NCBI GenBank assembly: GCA_017858735.1 | Contig: JAFMBH010000014.1 | Location: 1-60,343, forward strand | From: Bacteroidota bacterium | GTDB taxonomy: Bacteria > Bacteroidota > Bacteroidia > Chitinophagales > Saprospiraceae | Direction of reading: 5' to 3' | DNA length: 60,343 bases | The notes under the pieces: generated by a model | The model's input: the letters and a program-made list of their open reading frames with translations, nothing else | The model's database searches: none | Told to the model about the DNA's origin: nothing | Part shown: one piece after another, positions 18,546 to 27,850 of the stretch | Numbering within the stretch: the stretch's first letter is position 1 | Layout of the letters: each line of letters begins with the position of its first letter | Position numbers and translations under genes: made by a program

Positions 18546-19364
18546 TTAACTATGTTTTAAATAGGCTAATTTTATTTTAGCCAGATACTCCTTTTGGTCC
18601 ATAGCCCAATATTTATCTGAAAAAATTTCTACTTCATTGAATCCTGAAAAACCGACTTCTTCTACCCAGCTTCTAATTCTTTTTATGGGAATGCATCCAT
18701 CGCCCATCAGTCCTCTATCGGTTAAAAAATCAAGGGTTGGAACGTTCCAATCACAAATATGGAAGGCAAAAAGGCTATTATTCTGACCGCAACGGCGAAT
18801 TTCAACCTCCAGATTAGGATCCCACCAAACATGATACACATCGATAGCTACTCCGACGTATGCCGAGTTTATTGCCTCCACCATATCATTGGCCTGAGCC
18901 AAGGTGTTTACAGCCGATTTATCACCGGCATACATTGGGTGTAAAGGTTCAATAGCTAGTTTTACACCCGTTTCAATAGCGAAGGGTAATAATTTTTCTA
19001 TCCCTTCCTGAATTTGTTCCCTGGAAGTTTCAAGAGATTGTCTGCCATCTGACCCGCAAACTAGTACGATTAAAGGAGCGCCCAATACAGCCGCTTCTTC
19101 GATCAGCTTCATATTATCCTCAATCGCCAAGGCTCTTTCCGACGCATTTACCGAAGGAAAAAAACCACCCCTAACTAAAGAAACAATGGAAAGATCAGCT
19201 TCAGCCAGTTGCCTTTTAACTGTTGTTAGATCTTGACCCTCTAATACATTTCTCCATATTGAAATACCCTTAATCCCGGCCTTTGAATAATTGTCAATAC
19301 ATTGAGATAAATTCCAAGGCTTATTGGTAAAGGTATGAAGGCAAAGTTTCGAAAAATCTTCCAT
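18546..19364 (-). CDS. Xylose-isomerase-like TIM-barrel sugar isomerase/epimerase
   Basis: About 272 residues. The preferred start, ATG at 19364, is 1 bp beyond the stop of the GH88 gene; a longer frame would overlap it. The chain has the AP-endonuclease-2/xylose-isomerase-like pattern: GIKGISIWRNVL, LAIEPLHPMYAG (metal-ligand Glu), VGVAIDVYHVWWDPN (Asp and His), FAFHICDWN and FNEVEIFS (final Glu). It likely isomerises or epimerises a sugar in the pathway encoded by this operon. No signal peptide, in contrast to two related exported proteins later in the window. Confidence 0.8.
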   Translation of the reverse strand: MEDFSKLCLHTFTNKPWNLSQCIDNYSKAGIKGISIWRNVLEGQDLTTVKRQLAEADLSIVSLVRGGFFPSVNASERALAIEDNMKLIEEAAVLGAPLIVLVCGSDGRQSLETSREQIQEGIEKLLPFAIETGVKLAIEPLHPMYAGDKSAVNTLAQANDMVEAINSAYVGVAIDVYHVWWDPNLEVEIRRCGQNNSLFAFHICDWNVPTLDFLTDRGLMGDGCIPIKRIRSWVEEVGFSGFNEVEIFSDKYWAMDQKEYLAKIKLAYLKHS

Positions 19365-19365
19365 A

Positions 19366-20754
19366 TTAAATAGATTTATCCAAACACCCAAAGAAAGTAT
19401 AGTATGCCTCTTTGTTCATCCATTTTTGCAAATAAAGGATAACTTCCCTGAAATGATAATCTCCCCATTGCGATGATTCTCCGGAAGATACTGATTTACC
19501 CTCTGGAATATGATCCCAATTATTTGGATGATGATAAATACTATGCAGAAGTAAACCCTGATGATCGGGTGATGTACTTAAATATGGCTCTGATAATAAA
19601 GTTTTCAGAATAGTTAAGCCTGCTTGCCAATATTTGGTGCCTAACTCTGCTTCCCCATTATTTTTCAAGATTTGACCCAATCTTAATAATCCTTGCGCTC
19701 CAATGGCAGCAGCTGAACTATCTACGGGTTCAATATTATTATAAGGATCGGCGGGACGAGAAAGATAATCACCTAATTTATGAAGCTGAGGAGCACCTGT
19801 GTCCCAATAGGGAATGCCGCATACAGGGGTATTTTTAATATAAAAATCGCAGGTAGCTTTAGCTGCTTTAAACATTATAGAAAGCATCTCTACCTTAGCA
19901 TTTTTCTCAGAAAAATCACTTTCAGGCATAGCTTCCAACAATTCAATTTCCTCCGAAAAGCCCAGCATTGCCCAGGCTAATCCTCTTGTCCAGGTAGAAA
20001 AACCAGTATAACCTTGTTGCGAATTCGGGCATCTGAACTGACCATCTTTCACATTAAACACACTTTCATGAGCCGTTCTACCCCACTCGTCGTAGCGATC
20101 TCTTCCTTCCCCATAAAAAACGGAATATTTAGCTGTAGCCTTTATATGTTCTAACGATCTCTCTAACAAGGAAATACGTTCATCTCCCTCACTTTGTAAT
20201 AAATGACCTAATTTATGAGAAACCATTAAAATACGGCATGATCTGATCGTATCAACAAACAAGGAATGAGCACCATTAAAAGAATGTATAAACCCACCCA
20301 GAGGAATCGAAGTCCATCTTGAAGCCTGAATGGCCCCTGAAATTTTTAAAGCTAATTTGTAAAAATCCATTTCCCATTCATTGTGGGGGATTTTACCTTC
20401 TTGCATTAATCTTAATAAGTTGCCATAGGTACTTAAATTATTGAAGCCATGGTCATGTACCCCAATGTGACTAATATGAGGCGCCATTCTATCGCGGGTT
20501 TCCGTTCTGCCATAATCAAGGAAAGGAGTTTCCCGGGTTGCATCGAATTGTAAAACAGCAGAGCCATATTGAAATCCCTGTGTCCACTCTGTCCATCCTC
20601 GCGTCGCATATTTTCCGTTAACGGTAAATACAGGAGTACCCAAAGAAGGGTCAAAAGATGCCTTAATCGACATGATTTTATCCCCGGATAATTGCCAAAA
20701 TGTATGGAGTTGTTTTTCAAGGTCTTGCGCCTTCAAATCATAATTTACTACCAT
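19366..20754 (-). CDS. GH88-family unsaturated glycuronyl hydrolase
   Basis: 462 residues. The alpha6/alpha6-barrel landmarks of GH88 are visible: YATRGWTEWTQGFQYG, HDHGFNN with the first catalytic-type Asp, FVDTIRSCRIL with the second, GFSTWTRGLAWAMLGF, VDSSAAAIGAQGLLRL and SQWGDYHFREVIL near the end. Family members release unsaturated uronic acid from the ends of oligosaccharides made by polysaccharide lyases. No signal peptide is evident, so it is probably cytoplasmic, acting on imported oligosaccharides. The ATG at 20754 is preferred to a TTG one codon earlier. It is the first gene of the catabolic operon. Confidence 0.85.
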   Translation of the reverse strand: MVVNYDLKAQDLEKQLHTFWQLSGDKIMSIKASFDPSLGTPVFTVNGKYATRGWTEWTQGFQYGSAVLQFDATRETPFLDYGRTETRDRMAPHISHIGVHDHGFNNLSTYGNLLRLMQEGKIPHNEWEMDFYKLALKISGAIQASRWTSIPLGGFIHSFNGAHSLFVDTIRSCRILMVSHKLGHLLQSEGDERISLLERSLEHIKATAKYSVFYGEGRDRYDEWGRTAHESVFNVKDGQFRCPNSQQGYTGFSTWTRGLAWAMLGFSEEIELLEAMPESDFSEKNAKVEMLSIMFKAAKATCDFYIKNTPVCGIPYWDTGAPQLHKLGDYLSRPADPYNNIEPVDSSAAAIGAQGLLRLGQILKNNGEAELGTKYWQAGLTILKTLLSEPYLSTSPDHQGLLLHSIYHHPNNWDHIPEGKSVSSGESSQWGDYHFREVILYLQKWMNKEAYYTFFGCLDKSI

Positions 20755-20871
20755 CAAGAAAAGGTGTTTTTAGGTGTTTACGTTAAAAGGGGTTTCTTTT
20801 AGCCCTTAAAAATATCAAATTAATTGAGTAAAATGAATTTTTCTTTGTTAATTTAAAGGCTTCAAATAAAA

Positions 20872-21786
20872 ATGATTCGTATGATCAGAAGACAATTTAT
20901 AAAAACTAGCGCCCTCACTTTTCTGGGCGCAGCCTTGTTGAACGAAAAATCCCTGGCTAATTCTTTAAAGAAAAAGGAAAGGATTGGTATTCAACTTTAC
21001 AGTATCAGAGCGGCAATGAAAGAGAATCCATTGGGGACTTTGCAAAAACTAGCCGCTATGGGTTACACCATCGTAGAACATGCCAACTATGTAAACAGGA
21101 AATTCTATGGCTATACTCCAGCTGAATTTAAAAAAATTCTGGCAGATTTAGGTATGAAAATGCCGAGCGGACATACTGTATTAAATAAAATTCACTGGAA
21201 TGAAACCGCAAAAGATTTTACTGATGTTTGGAAATACACCATTGAGGATGCCGCGTTTATGGGACAAAAATTTGTCATAAGTCCCTATCTAGATGCTGCT
21301 TTGCGCAAATCGTACGATAGTTTTATGGCTCAAATGGATATTTTCAATAAGTCTGGCGAATTATGTAAGAAATCAGGTATGAAATTTGGCTACCATAATC
21401 ATGACTTTGAATTCAGCGAAAAATTCAATGACCGAACCCTTTATGACATCATGTTGAAAGGAACTGATGCCGATTTGGTTATGCAACAACTCGATACTGG
21501 TAACTTGTACAATGGTGGTGCAAAAGCCATAGATATTGTTAATGCCTATCCCGGTCGTTTTGAATCTATACATGTTAAGGATGAAATACTGATCAGTGAT
21601 AATCCTAAAAAATATGAAAGTACGGTTATCGGAAAAGGTATCGCAGGCATTCAGGATATACTTAAGGTATTGGATACCATGAAAAATAAACCCGAATTGA
21701 TTATCGAGCAGGAAGCCTACCAGAATGTAGATCCTATGGCTTGCATGAAGGAAAATTACGATAAAATGAAGGCCTGGGGCTATTAA
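20872..21786 (+). CDS. Exported xylose-isomerase-like TIM-barrel protein (Tat signal)
   Basis: 304 residues. The N-terminus has a twin-arginine signal (RRQFIKTSALTFLGAALL). The body matches sugar phosphate isomerase/epimerase proteins: RIGIQLYSIRAAMKENP, FGYHNHDFEFSE (metal ligands His and Glu region), QLDTGNLYNGG, FESIHVKDE and ELIIEQEAYQ. Bacteroidota encode many such periplasmic homologues, often called xylose isomerase domain proteins; the substrate is unknown. It is divergent from the GH88 operon and co-directional with the following SDR gene 4 bp later. Confidence 0.82.
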   Translation: MIRMIRRQFIKTSALTFLGAALLNEKSLANSLKKKERIGIQLYSIRAAMKENPLGTLQKLAAMGYTIVEHANYVNRKFYGYTPAEFKKILADLGMKMPSGHTVLNKIHWNETAKDFTDVWKYTIEDAAFMGQKFVISPYLDAALRKSYDSFMAQMDIFNKSGELCKKSGMKFGYHNHDFEFSEKFNDRTLYDIMLKGTDADLVMQQLDTGNLYNGGAKAIDIVNAYPGRFESIHVKDEILISDNPKKYESTVIGKGIAGIQDILKVLDTMKNKPELIIEQEAYQNVDPMACMKENYDKMKAWGY

Positions 21787-21790
21787 TTAT

Positions 21791-22531
21791 ATGGAATTAC
21801 AACATAAAGTAGCCGTTATCACCGGTGGCGCAAAGGGAATAGGTAGGAAAACGGCCGATCTATTTCTGAAAAACGGCGCCACCGTTGTTATTTTAGATAT
21901 TGACGACAAAAAGGCAAAAGAGGAGATTGATCAATGGACATCTCAGGGTTTTCCTTGTTACTATTTCAAAGTCAATACTGCTCATTATAATGAAGTTCTC
22001 GGTGTAGCCGAACAAATAATAAATCAACTTAAAAAAGTTGATATTTTAATAAATAATGCGGGCATAACAAGAGACGCCAGTTTAAAAAATCTTACCCCCG
22101 AGCATTGGCAAGAGGTTATTGATGTGAATCTAACTGGCGTTTTTAATTGTACAAAAGCATTTTCTCCTTACATGGTGAATCAACAATATGGACGCATTAT
22201 CAACGCTTCGTCGGTAACGGCTCATTATGGTTCTTTCGGACAATCTAACTACGTGGCTACCAAATCGGCCCTTATTGGTTTGACAAAAGTTTGGGCAAAG
22301 GAACTAGGTAGCAAGGGAATTACGGTTAATTCTGTTGCCCCGGGATTTATTGAAACAGATATGACCGCTATATTAGGAACTGACTTTATGCAGGAATTGA
22401 TACAAAGGACACCCGTTCGACGTGTTGGACTACCTCAGGATATTGCCAATGCCTACCTTTTTCTGGCTTCCGAAAAGGCGAGCTTTATTACAGGTACTTG
22501 TATTAATGTCGATGGCGGACTCACTTTATAG
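21791..22531 (+). CDS. SDR-family reductase, FabG-like
   Basis: 246 residues, full length for FabG. TGGAKGIGRKTADLF binds NADP(H), ILINNAG and the Ser-Tyr-Lys triad (NASSVTAHYG, NYVATKSALIG) are intact, and SFITGTCINVDGG closes the domain. The sequence is close to 3-oxoacyl-ACP reductases, but here it follows an exported isomerase-like gene by 4 bp and is not beside fatty-acid genes, so it may be a sugar dehydrogenase. It ends 6 bp before the converging DUF2490 gene. Confidence 0.82.
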   Translation: MELQHKVAVITGGAKGIGRKTADLFLKNGATVVILDIDDKKAKEEIDQWTSQGFPCYYFKVNTAHYNEVLGVAEQIINQLKKVDILINNAGITRDASLKNLTPEHWQEVIDVNLTGVFNCTKAFSPYMVNQQYGRIINASSVTAHYGSFGQSNYVATKSALIGLTKVWAKELGSKGITVNSVAPGFIETDMTAILGTDFMQELIQRTPVRRVGLPQDIANAYLFLASEKASFITGTCINVDGGLTL

Positions 22532-22537
22532 AAAATC

Positions 22538-23221
22538 TTATTTTTTTCTAAAGTCAACGTCAAAATAGGCGCCAACAAGAAAAAATGCGCGTCCAGTCTC
22601 ATCATTAATTTTATAGTCAAATTGTCTCATATAGCCCAATTGAGTGGAAAACAAGGGAGAAATCCTGTAATTAGCGGAAAGAAAAAATCGGTTTCTTTCA
22701 AAATAAGGTTCATTGTCGGTAAAAAAAATTTCATTGCTTACAGATAATTGAAAGGGTTTAAAACCCTGTGTATTCTTCCCAAAAGGATAGTTTACCCCTA
22801 ATCTGTACCTAAACCTGTTTCTGTAGCCATTGTTAGAAAATCTCATTTCTACCCTACCCCGCTGTTCAATGATAAATTTCCCAAGGGGTTGAACCAGAAA
22901 TAATTGAGGCCATATTCTGAACTCATCATTATTTTTAGGCAGTACAAAATCACCCCCTTCTTTATAGGTATCATATTTTCCTGTAGCCAGAGAGACCCTA
23001 AAAAATTTATTTACCTCAAAAGTTAATCCACCTTTAAATTCATGATAATGAAAATCATCATAATACTTTAAGGAACGTACCTGACCTTCTGCAAAAAAAC
23101 TCCATTTATCTGATAAAACGCCTCTTAGATTAATAATATTCCACGATCCCAATGATTCATATTGAGCGAAAATGCTTACAACCCTTATGGAAAATAAGAG
23201 AAAAAGAATACCTTTTTTCAT
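22538..23221 (-). CDS. DUF2490-type outer-membrane beta-barrel protein
   Basis: 227 residues with a signal peptide (LLFSIRVVSIFAQ). The mature part, beginning YESLGSWNIINLRG, followed by alternating strands (WSFFAEGQVRS, IIEQRGRVEMRF, RFRYRLGVNYPF) is typical of the DUF2490 small barrel family of Bacteroidota. Function unknown; location is the outer membrane by inference. It lies 18 bp after the thioredoxin-like gene. Confidence 0.75.
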   Translation of the reverse strand: MKKGILFLLFSIRVVSIFAQYESLGSWNIINLRGVLSDKWSFFAEGQVRSLKYYDDFHYHEFKGGLTFEVNKFFRVSLATGKYDTYKEGGDFVLPKNNDEFRIWPQLFLVQPLGKFIIEQRGRVEMRFSNNGYRNRFRYRLGVNYPFGKNTQGFKPFQLSVSNEIFFTDNEPYFERNRFFLSANYRISPLFSTQLGYMRQFDYKINDETGRAFFLVGAYFDVDFRKK

Positions 23222-23239
23222 TTTAAAATCTGTGGAATT

Positions 23240-24418
23240 TTATTTGCTGGTGAACAAATCTTTTAAGGTAGATTGAAGCGCTTTGCCTCTCAGATTTTTT
23301 CCAATAATTTTACCCTCTTTATCAATCAGATAATTTTGTGGAATGGCCTGAATGCCATAAGCTTTCGCCACTTCATTATTCCAGAATTTTAAATCTGACA
23401 CGTGTGTCCAGGTAAGATTATCATCATAAATAGCCTTCATCCATTTATCCTTTGCATTGGGCTGATCTAAAGAAATTCCGAGCACAGTAAAACCATTTTC
23501 GTTATATTTTTGGAAAGCATTTACCACATTAGGATTTTCCTGACGGCAAGGACCACACCAGCTCGCCCAAAAATCAATGAGCACATATTTTCCTTTAAAC
23601 GAAGACAGGCTCACGTCAATACCTGAAGTATCTTTTTGAGTAAAAGGGATAGCGTATTGACCTATGTCCGTCATTTTAGCTTTATCAATCCTGTCTTTCA
23701 TCATTTTTGCCGATGGCAAACTTTTGATATTCTCAGGTAACTGATTGAATAAAGGCTCCGTTTTTGAGGCTTCAATGGCATAACCTGCATATTGATTTAG
23801 GGCATAAATGGTAACAGCGGACTTATTCATTGGTGAAGTCAGAAATGGCAGATAAATACTTTCCTTTACCACATTATCCAAAGAATCCATAGAAAGTTCC
23901 AATTTATCCATCGTCGGTGTATCTTTTGCCTTTCTGGCCACCATATAAGCTTCATTTAGCGCTTTGAAACTTGGATCAAATGCAGAAACTTTAGCTCTTA
24001 AGGCCATGTACTCCCCGTGCGTCCCGGAACCAGTCACTGTACTATTTCCAATAGAATCCATAGCAGTAACCGATATTTTCCCTTCCTCCAGATATACGCT
24101 GAATATATCCCGGGCATAATTAATCATTTGCACCTTTGCAGTATCTGAACTTTTTGCATAAACTACACGCAATTGGGAAAGAACAGGCTCATCTAATTTC
24201 ATTTCAAATTGAGCAACTTTTCCCTCTGAAACCAGGGCAGTATCAGTAAAACGCTGGCTTGTCGCATAGTTATAATAAGTAACAAACACCTTTTCAACCG
24301 GCTTTTCTATGGTCTTGACATCTACTTTCAAGGTTAGATTATGGGTAGGTTTAACCGTTTCCTGACCAATGGCCAAAAAGGAATAAATGGTTAGAAAAAG
24401 TAAGCAGATGGTTCTCAT
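23240..24418 (-). CDS. TlpA/ResA-like thiol-disulfide oxidoreductase with DUF4369-type N-terminus
   Basis: About 392 residues. The ATG at 24418 gives a clean signal peptide (MRTICLLFLTIYSFLAIGQ); a TTG two codons earlier is less likely. Residues of about 25-130 form a DUF4369-like beta domain, followed by a helical linker, and from about 260 a thioredoxin fold with DFWASWCGPCRQEN (redox Cys pair CGPC near residue 288) and a cis-Pro segment QAIPQNYLID. Bacteroidota proteins of this type are periplasmic reductases for cytochrome maturation or oxidative stress. Preceded by a TAnnTTTG box. Confidence 0.87.
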   Translation of the reverse strand: MRTICLLFLTIYSFLAIGQETVKPTHNLTLKVDVKTIEKPVEKVFVTYYNYATSQRFTDTALVSEGKVAQFEMKLDEPVLSQLRVVYAKSSDTAKVQMINYARDIFSVYLEEGKISVTAMDSIGNSTVTGSGTHGEYMALRAKVSAFDPSFKALNEAYMVARKAKDTPTMDKLELSMDSLDNVVKESIYLPFLTSPMNKSAVTIYALNQYAGYAIEASKTEPLFNQLPENIKSLPSAKMMKDRIDKAKMTDIGQYAIPFTQKDTSGIDVSLSSFKGKYVLIDFWASWCGPCRQENPNVVNAFQKYNENGFTVLGISLDQPNAKDKWMKAIYDDNLTWTHVSDLKFWNNEVAKAYGIQAIPQNYLIDKEGKIIGKNLRGKALQSTLKDLFTSK

Positions 24419-24443
24419 TTTCAATAATTTTTAGGAAATGTTT

Positions 24444-24451
24444 CAAATATA
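24444..24451 (-). promoter_or_regulatory. -7 promoter box for the thioredoxin-like gene
   Basis: TATATTTG on the minus strand matches the Bacteroidota sigma-ABfr -7 consensus TAnnTTTG and lies 26 bp upstream of the ATG at 24418. It faces away from a second box on the plus strand. Confidence 0.55.
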
Positions 24452-24463
24452 CTTATTAAAATC

Positions 24464-24471
24464 TATTTTTG
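24464..24471 (+). promoter_or_regulatory. -7 promoter box for the 24500 membrane-protein gene
   Basis: TATTTTTG on the plus strand matches TAnnTTTG and is 28 bp upstream of the ATG at 24500. With the minus-strand box it forms a compact divergent promoter. Confidence 0.5.
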
Positions 24472-24499
24472 TCAAATAAATATAATCAACCAATGCTAT

Positions 24500-25027
24500 A
24501 TGGAAAATACGAATTCAAATATTAACGGACTTTTAGGTCTTGCCGTTTTCATCCTGTTTATTGGTATCTTTTATGCGGGAGCTGCAAAAAAGGTGGTCAT
24601 TTATTACGACACAAAAGATTTGTTTATTTCTGTAGGAGCATTGATAACACCACTTATAATGTATGTATTTTTACAAGAAGAAAAAATCGAATCAGAGACT
24701 GTAAAGGCTATTATATATTATGTTATAGCACCCGTTCTAGGACTATTATCAATATATCTAATATACCTTAATTTCAACAACGGCGTTTTTCACAACAAAA
24801 ATCTTGCTTTGGGATTGATCATTGGTCTTTTCAAACTCGTCTATGTAATATTAGCCTTTGCCGTAATTCTGGCACAATTTTCTGACGCTAAAGATAGAAG
24901 AAGATCTTTTGGAGATATTATTGTGGCCACCTTGGTTGTAGGCCTGGCTATTTGGGTTACCAGTGTACTTGTTAATGGAAAAGAAGTTTATAAGCAAAAA
25001 GGTTGGACATTACCTGTAAGCAGTTAA
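24500..25027 (+). CDS. Unrecognised five-helix membrane protein
   Basis: 175 residues, not assigned to a family. About five hydrophobic helices (from near residue 10, 45, 68, 105 and 140) are joined by short charged loops, including FSDAKDRRRSFGD, with a likely extracytoplasmic or cytoplasmic tail ending WTLPVSS. No catalytic motif is seen. It has its own TAnnTTTG box and its stop codon overlaps that of the converging isomerase-like gene by 4 bp. It is presumably a small integral membrane protein of the inner membrane. Confidence 0.7.
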   Translation: MENTNSNINGLLGLAVFILFIGIFYAGAAKKVVIYYDTKDLFISVGALITPLIMYVFLQEEKIESETVKAIIYYVIAPVLGLLSIYLIYLNFNNGVFHNKNLALGLIIGLFKLVYVILAFAVILAQFSDAKDRRRSFGDIIVATLVVGLAIWVTSVLVNGKEVYKQKGWTLPVSS

Positions 25028-25932
25028 ATGCTTGAAAGGGCAAGATCTACCTCCTTTTTAAACGAAGCTACTTTGATATTCGGATCACCTTTACCCAATG
25101 TTTCAATGGGAATGAACCCTTTATACGATGAATTTTTTATGAGGTTAAATAATTTGGCCAGATCTACCTTTTTCTCTATCCCATTTTCAAATATATTCTC
25201 TTTTATTTGCCAATTTACAGCCAGAGGAATGGTTGATTTAATTTGCTCATAAGGATCGCCTGTTCTATAACTACCGATATCCAACACTAATCCAAGCCAT
25301 TCATGTTGAACCATATCAAATATTTTATGAACTTCTTCTGCCGTTTTAATAAAATCATTATGATTTTGCATGCCAATAATAACGCCATATTTTTGACCAA
25401 AGTCGGCACATTCTTTTAAATCTTCAGCCATCCAGGTAGCGATGTCCATCCAGGAATAATCTTTGGGAATGATTACCCCGGAAAAAACACGTAGAACGGG
25501 AGCACCCATTTTTGCGGCAACGACAATCCAGTTTTTCACCCTTTCAACCTCTAATCGCCTAAGATCTCTATTGGGCTGCGTAAAATCATTTCTTACGCCC
25601 ATTCCACTTACAGACAAACCTAGTAAATGGGCTTTTCTTTTAATATGATATATAAATTCATCAGAAGGTACCGCTGGATAACCAGGAAAATAATAGCCCG
25701 TTAAATCAATGCCATCAAAATGATGCAGCGACGCAAAGACCAGCAGATCCTCTAAACTCATGGATTTATTCATGAGCGGTTCATTAAATGAATAAGCATT
25801 CAAACTCGTTTTCAATAATTGTCCCTCCGTGGATTCGCCTTTAACTAAAGAAAAAGAGGGAGCTATTAACCCCGCGAAGGGAAGAACACCGCATATTTTC
25901 AACCATTGTCTTCTTTGTTCTCTTAATTGCAT
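25024..25932 (-). CDS. Exported xylose-isomerase-like TIM-barrel protein
   Basis: About 302 residues. The ATG at 25932 gives a twin-arginine-type leader (RRQWLKICGVLPFAGLIAPS); a TTG at 25959 would add nine residues in front. The TIM-barrel pattern follows: FDGIDLTGYYFPGYP, VIIGMQNHNDF (metal-ligand region), WLGLVLDIGSYRTGDP and GFIPIETLGKG with the terminal Glu. It is related to the protein at 20872 and the cytoplasmic one at 18546, giving three members of this fold in 7 kb. Substrate unknown; probably periplasmic. Confidence 0.8.
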   Translation of the reverse strand: MQLREQRRQWLKICGVLPFAGLIAPSFSLVKGESTEGQLLKTSLNAYSFNEPLMNKSMSLEDLLVFASLHHFDGIDLTGYYFPGYPAVPSDEFIYHIKRKAHLLGLSVSGMGVRNDFTQPNRDLRRLEVERVKNWIVVAAKMGAPVLRVFSGVIIPKDYSWMDIATWMAEDLKECADFGQKYGVIIGMQNHNDFIKTAEEVHKIFDMVQHEWLGLVLDIGSYRTGDPYEQIKSTIPLAVNWQIKENIFENGIEKKVDLAKLFNLIKNSSYKGFIPIETLGKGDPNIKVASFKKEVDLALSSI

Positions 25933-26034
25933 TTGAATAGATTGACGTAATAAAATCAATATTTAAATATAACTCATCTTATTCAATAAATCATTATATT
26001 GGTACACATTAACTCCACACAGAAAAAACACAAC

Positions 26035-27642
26035 ATGCATCGCTTTATTTTAATCCTGTTATTTTGCCCTTTTTTGATTTTAGCTCAAGACGGTCCTACT
26101 GATTTATTACCCCCAACTTTTCATAAATCAAGAAGAGAAGCTTGTCGAAAATTAATGCCGCCAAAAAGTGTTGCTGTATTTTTTGCTTCACCCATAAGGA
26201 ACAGGGCTAATGATGTGGATTATATATACCATCAGGATCCAGATTTTTATTACCTGACGGGCTATACGGAGCCCAATGCTGTTTTTGTTTTATTCTCTGA
26301 AAATCAAAAAGATTCGCTTGGCAAAGACTTTAATGAACTGTTTTATGCTCAAAGCAGGGATCCCCAGAGAGAGCAATGGGATGGAAAAAGAATGGGTGCT
26401 GAAGGGGTAAAAACTACCTTAGGCATTGAACAAGCCTTTGACCATAAGGATTTTAAAAATAAGGAAATTCCATTCAATCAATTTTCAAAAGTCTTCTTTT
26501 TTGATTTTAAAAATGACGTGCGTAATACCAGTGATGCATCAGATCTATTTGACTTAATAGAAACATTTAAAAATAAGGCGGGCATTCCTTCCAATTACAA
26601 TGCCGCTAAAGAAGCATTATACAAGCAACTCAGGGAAGTTACTGAAGATAATTATCTTCTGCTGGCAGAAGGTTTATTTGCGAAGTATGGGAGAAATCCT
26701 GGAATTAGAAGTGACGCTTTTTTCCAGGCCTTTATCAAGGCTGGAAATGGATTGGAAGCAATTAAAGTGGTTAAAAGTATACCGATACTACCTGAAAATC
26801 TGGACGCTACCAGTCTAAATCAATTTTTAGGTCAATTGCGGATGATTAAAACGCCTGAAGAGTTAAAGTTACTCCGAAAGGCGATTGATGTATCTTGCAT
26901 CGGACAAAATGAGGTCATGAAAGCCATGCATCCCAAGATGTCTGAAATGGAGATAAAGGGTATTCACGAATTTGTTTACCGGAAATACGGCTCTGAATTT
27001 GAGGGTTATCCCTCCATCGTTGGTTCAGGACATAATGCCTGTGTTTTGCATTACATAGAGAATAACAGGCAAACTATTAGCACAGATTTGGTATTAATGG
27101 ATTTAGGTGCAGAATATCATGGTTATACCGCCGATATTACCCGAACCATTCCGGGTGATGGAACTTTTACAACGGAGCAGGCTGCCATTTATGATTTAGT
27201 TTATCAAGCGCAGGAAGCAGCATTCAAAATATGTAAACCGGGAACAGCCATCAGGGAAACCACTCGGGTAAGTCGGGAAATCATAGATAAAGGGCTTGCA
27301 AAATTAGGCATCATTAAAGAAGGTGAGAAACATCCTTATTTTCCACATGGCGTTTCTCATCATATCGGGCTCGATGTTCACGACCGCAGTAATAGCCAAA
27401 CATTAGCTGAAAATATGGTTATCACCGTTGAACCGGGCATTTACATTCCCGCCAATAGCCCTTGTGACCCTAAATGGTGGCGTATTGGTGTCCGGATTGA
27501 GGATGATATCCTTATTACCAAAACAGGATACGAGTTATTATCGGCAAAAACGCCAAGAAAAATAAAGGACATTGAAAAACTGATGAAAGAGAAGAGCGTA
27601 CTGGATGCCTTTATATTGCCAGATTTGGGGAATCAAAATTAA
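26035..27642 (+). CDS. pepP: Secreted Xaa-Pro aminopeptidase (M24 family)
   Basis: About 535 residues from the ATG at 26035, which starts a signal peptide (MHRFILILLFCPFLILAQ); an upstream TTG at 25999 adds a polar extension and overlaps a TATATTGG promoter-like box, so it is rejected. An aminopeptidase-P N-terminal domain (residues about 40-190) precedes the pita-bread domain. Metal ligands are visible: LGAEYHGYTADITRT with both Asp, HGVSHHIGLDVHD with His, TVEPGIY and GVRIEDD with the two Glu. It removes N-terminal residues before proline, probably in the periplasm. Confidence 0.9.
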   Translation: MHRFILILLFCPFLILAQDGPTDLLPPTFHKSRREACRKLMPPKSVAVFFASPIRNRANDVDYIYHQDPDFYYLTGYTEPNAVFVLFSENQKDSLGKDFNELFYAQSRDPQREQWDGKRMGAEGVKTTLGIEQAFDHKDFKNKEIPFNQFSKVFFFDFKNDVRNTSDASDLFDLIETFKNKAGIPSNYNAAKEALYKQLREVTEDNYLLLAEGLFAKYGRNPGIRSDAFFQAFIKAGNGLEAIKVVKSIPILPENLDATSLNQFLGQLRMIKTPEELKLLRKAIDVSCIGQNEVMKAMHPKMSEMEIKGIHEFVYRKYGSEFEGYPSIVGSGHNACVLHYIENNRQTISTDLVLMDLGAEYHGYTADITRTIPGDGTFTTEQAAIYDLVYQAQEAAFKICKPGTAIRETTRVSREIIDKGLAKLGIIKEGEKHPYFPHGVSHHIGLDVHDRSNSQTLAENMVITVEPGIYIPANSPCDPKWWRIGVRIEDDILITKTGYELLSAKTPRKIKDIEKLMKEKSVLDAFILPDLGNQN

Positions 27643-27826
27643 AACAACGCATTCATATCGACAACATTATCAATTAATCCCAGTGATTTTTTGTTTTAAA
27701 TATTTGGTTTTGGTCTTCGTTGAATCGACAGATATTTCCAATGCTAAACACTTTATTTTCCGTATCAATGGAAATAAAACGTTTAACATGTCGCTGGATT
27801 TTAAAAAATTTATGTGCAAATTTAAT

Positions 27827-27834
27827 TATATTTG
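27827..27834 (+). promoter_or_regulatory. -7 promoter box upstream of the MFS carrier
   Basis: TATATTTG matches TAnnTTTG. It is 108 bp before the ATG at 27943, leaving a long leader that contains an inverted repeat. Confidence 0.45.
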
Positions 27835-27850
27835 TTTGGTATATATATGA

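Noticed and set aside
21791-22531. Assignment as the essential fabG of fatty-acid synthesis
   Set aside because: The sequence fits FabG, but there are no acyl-carrier or other fab genes nearby and the partner gene is an exported sugar-isomerase-like protein, so only SDR is claimed.
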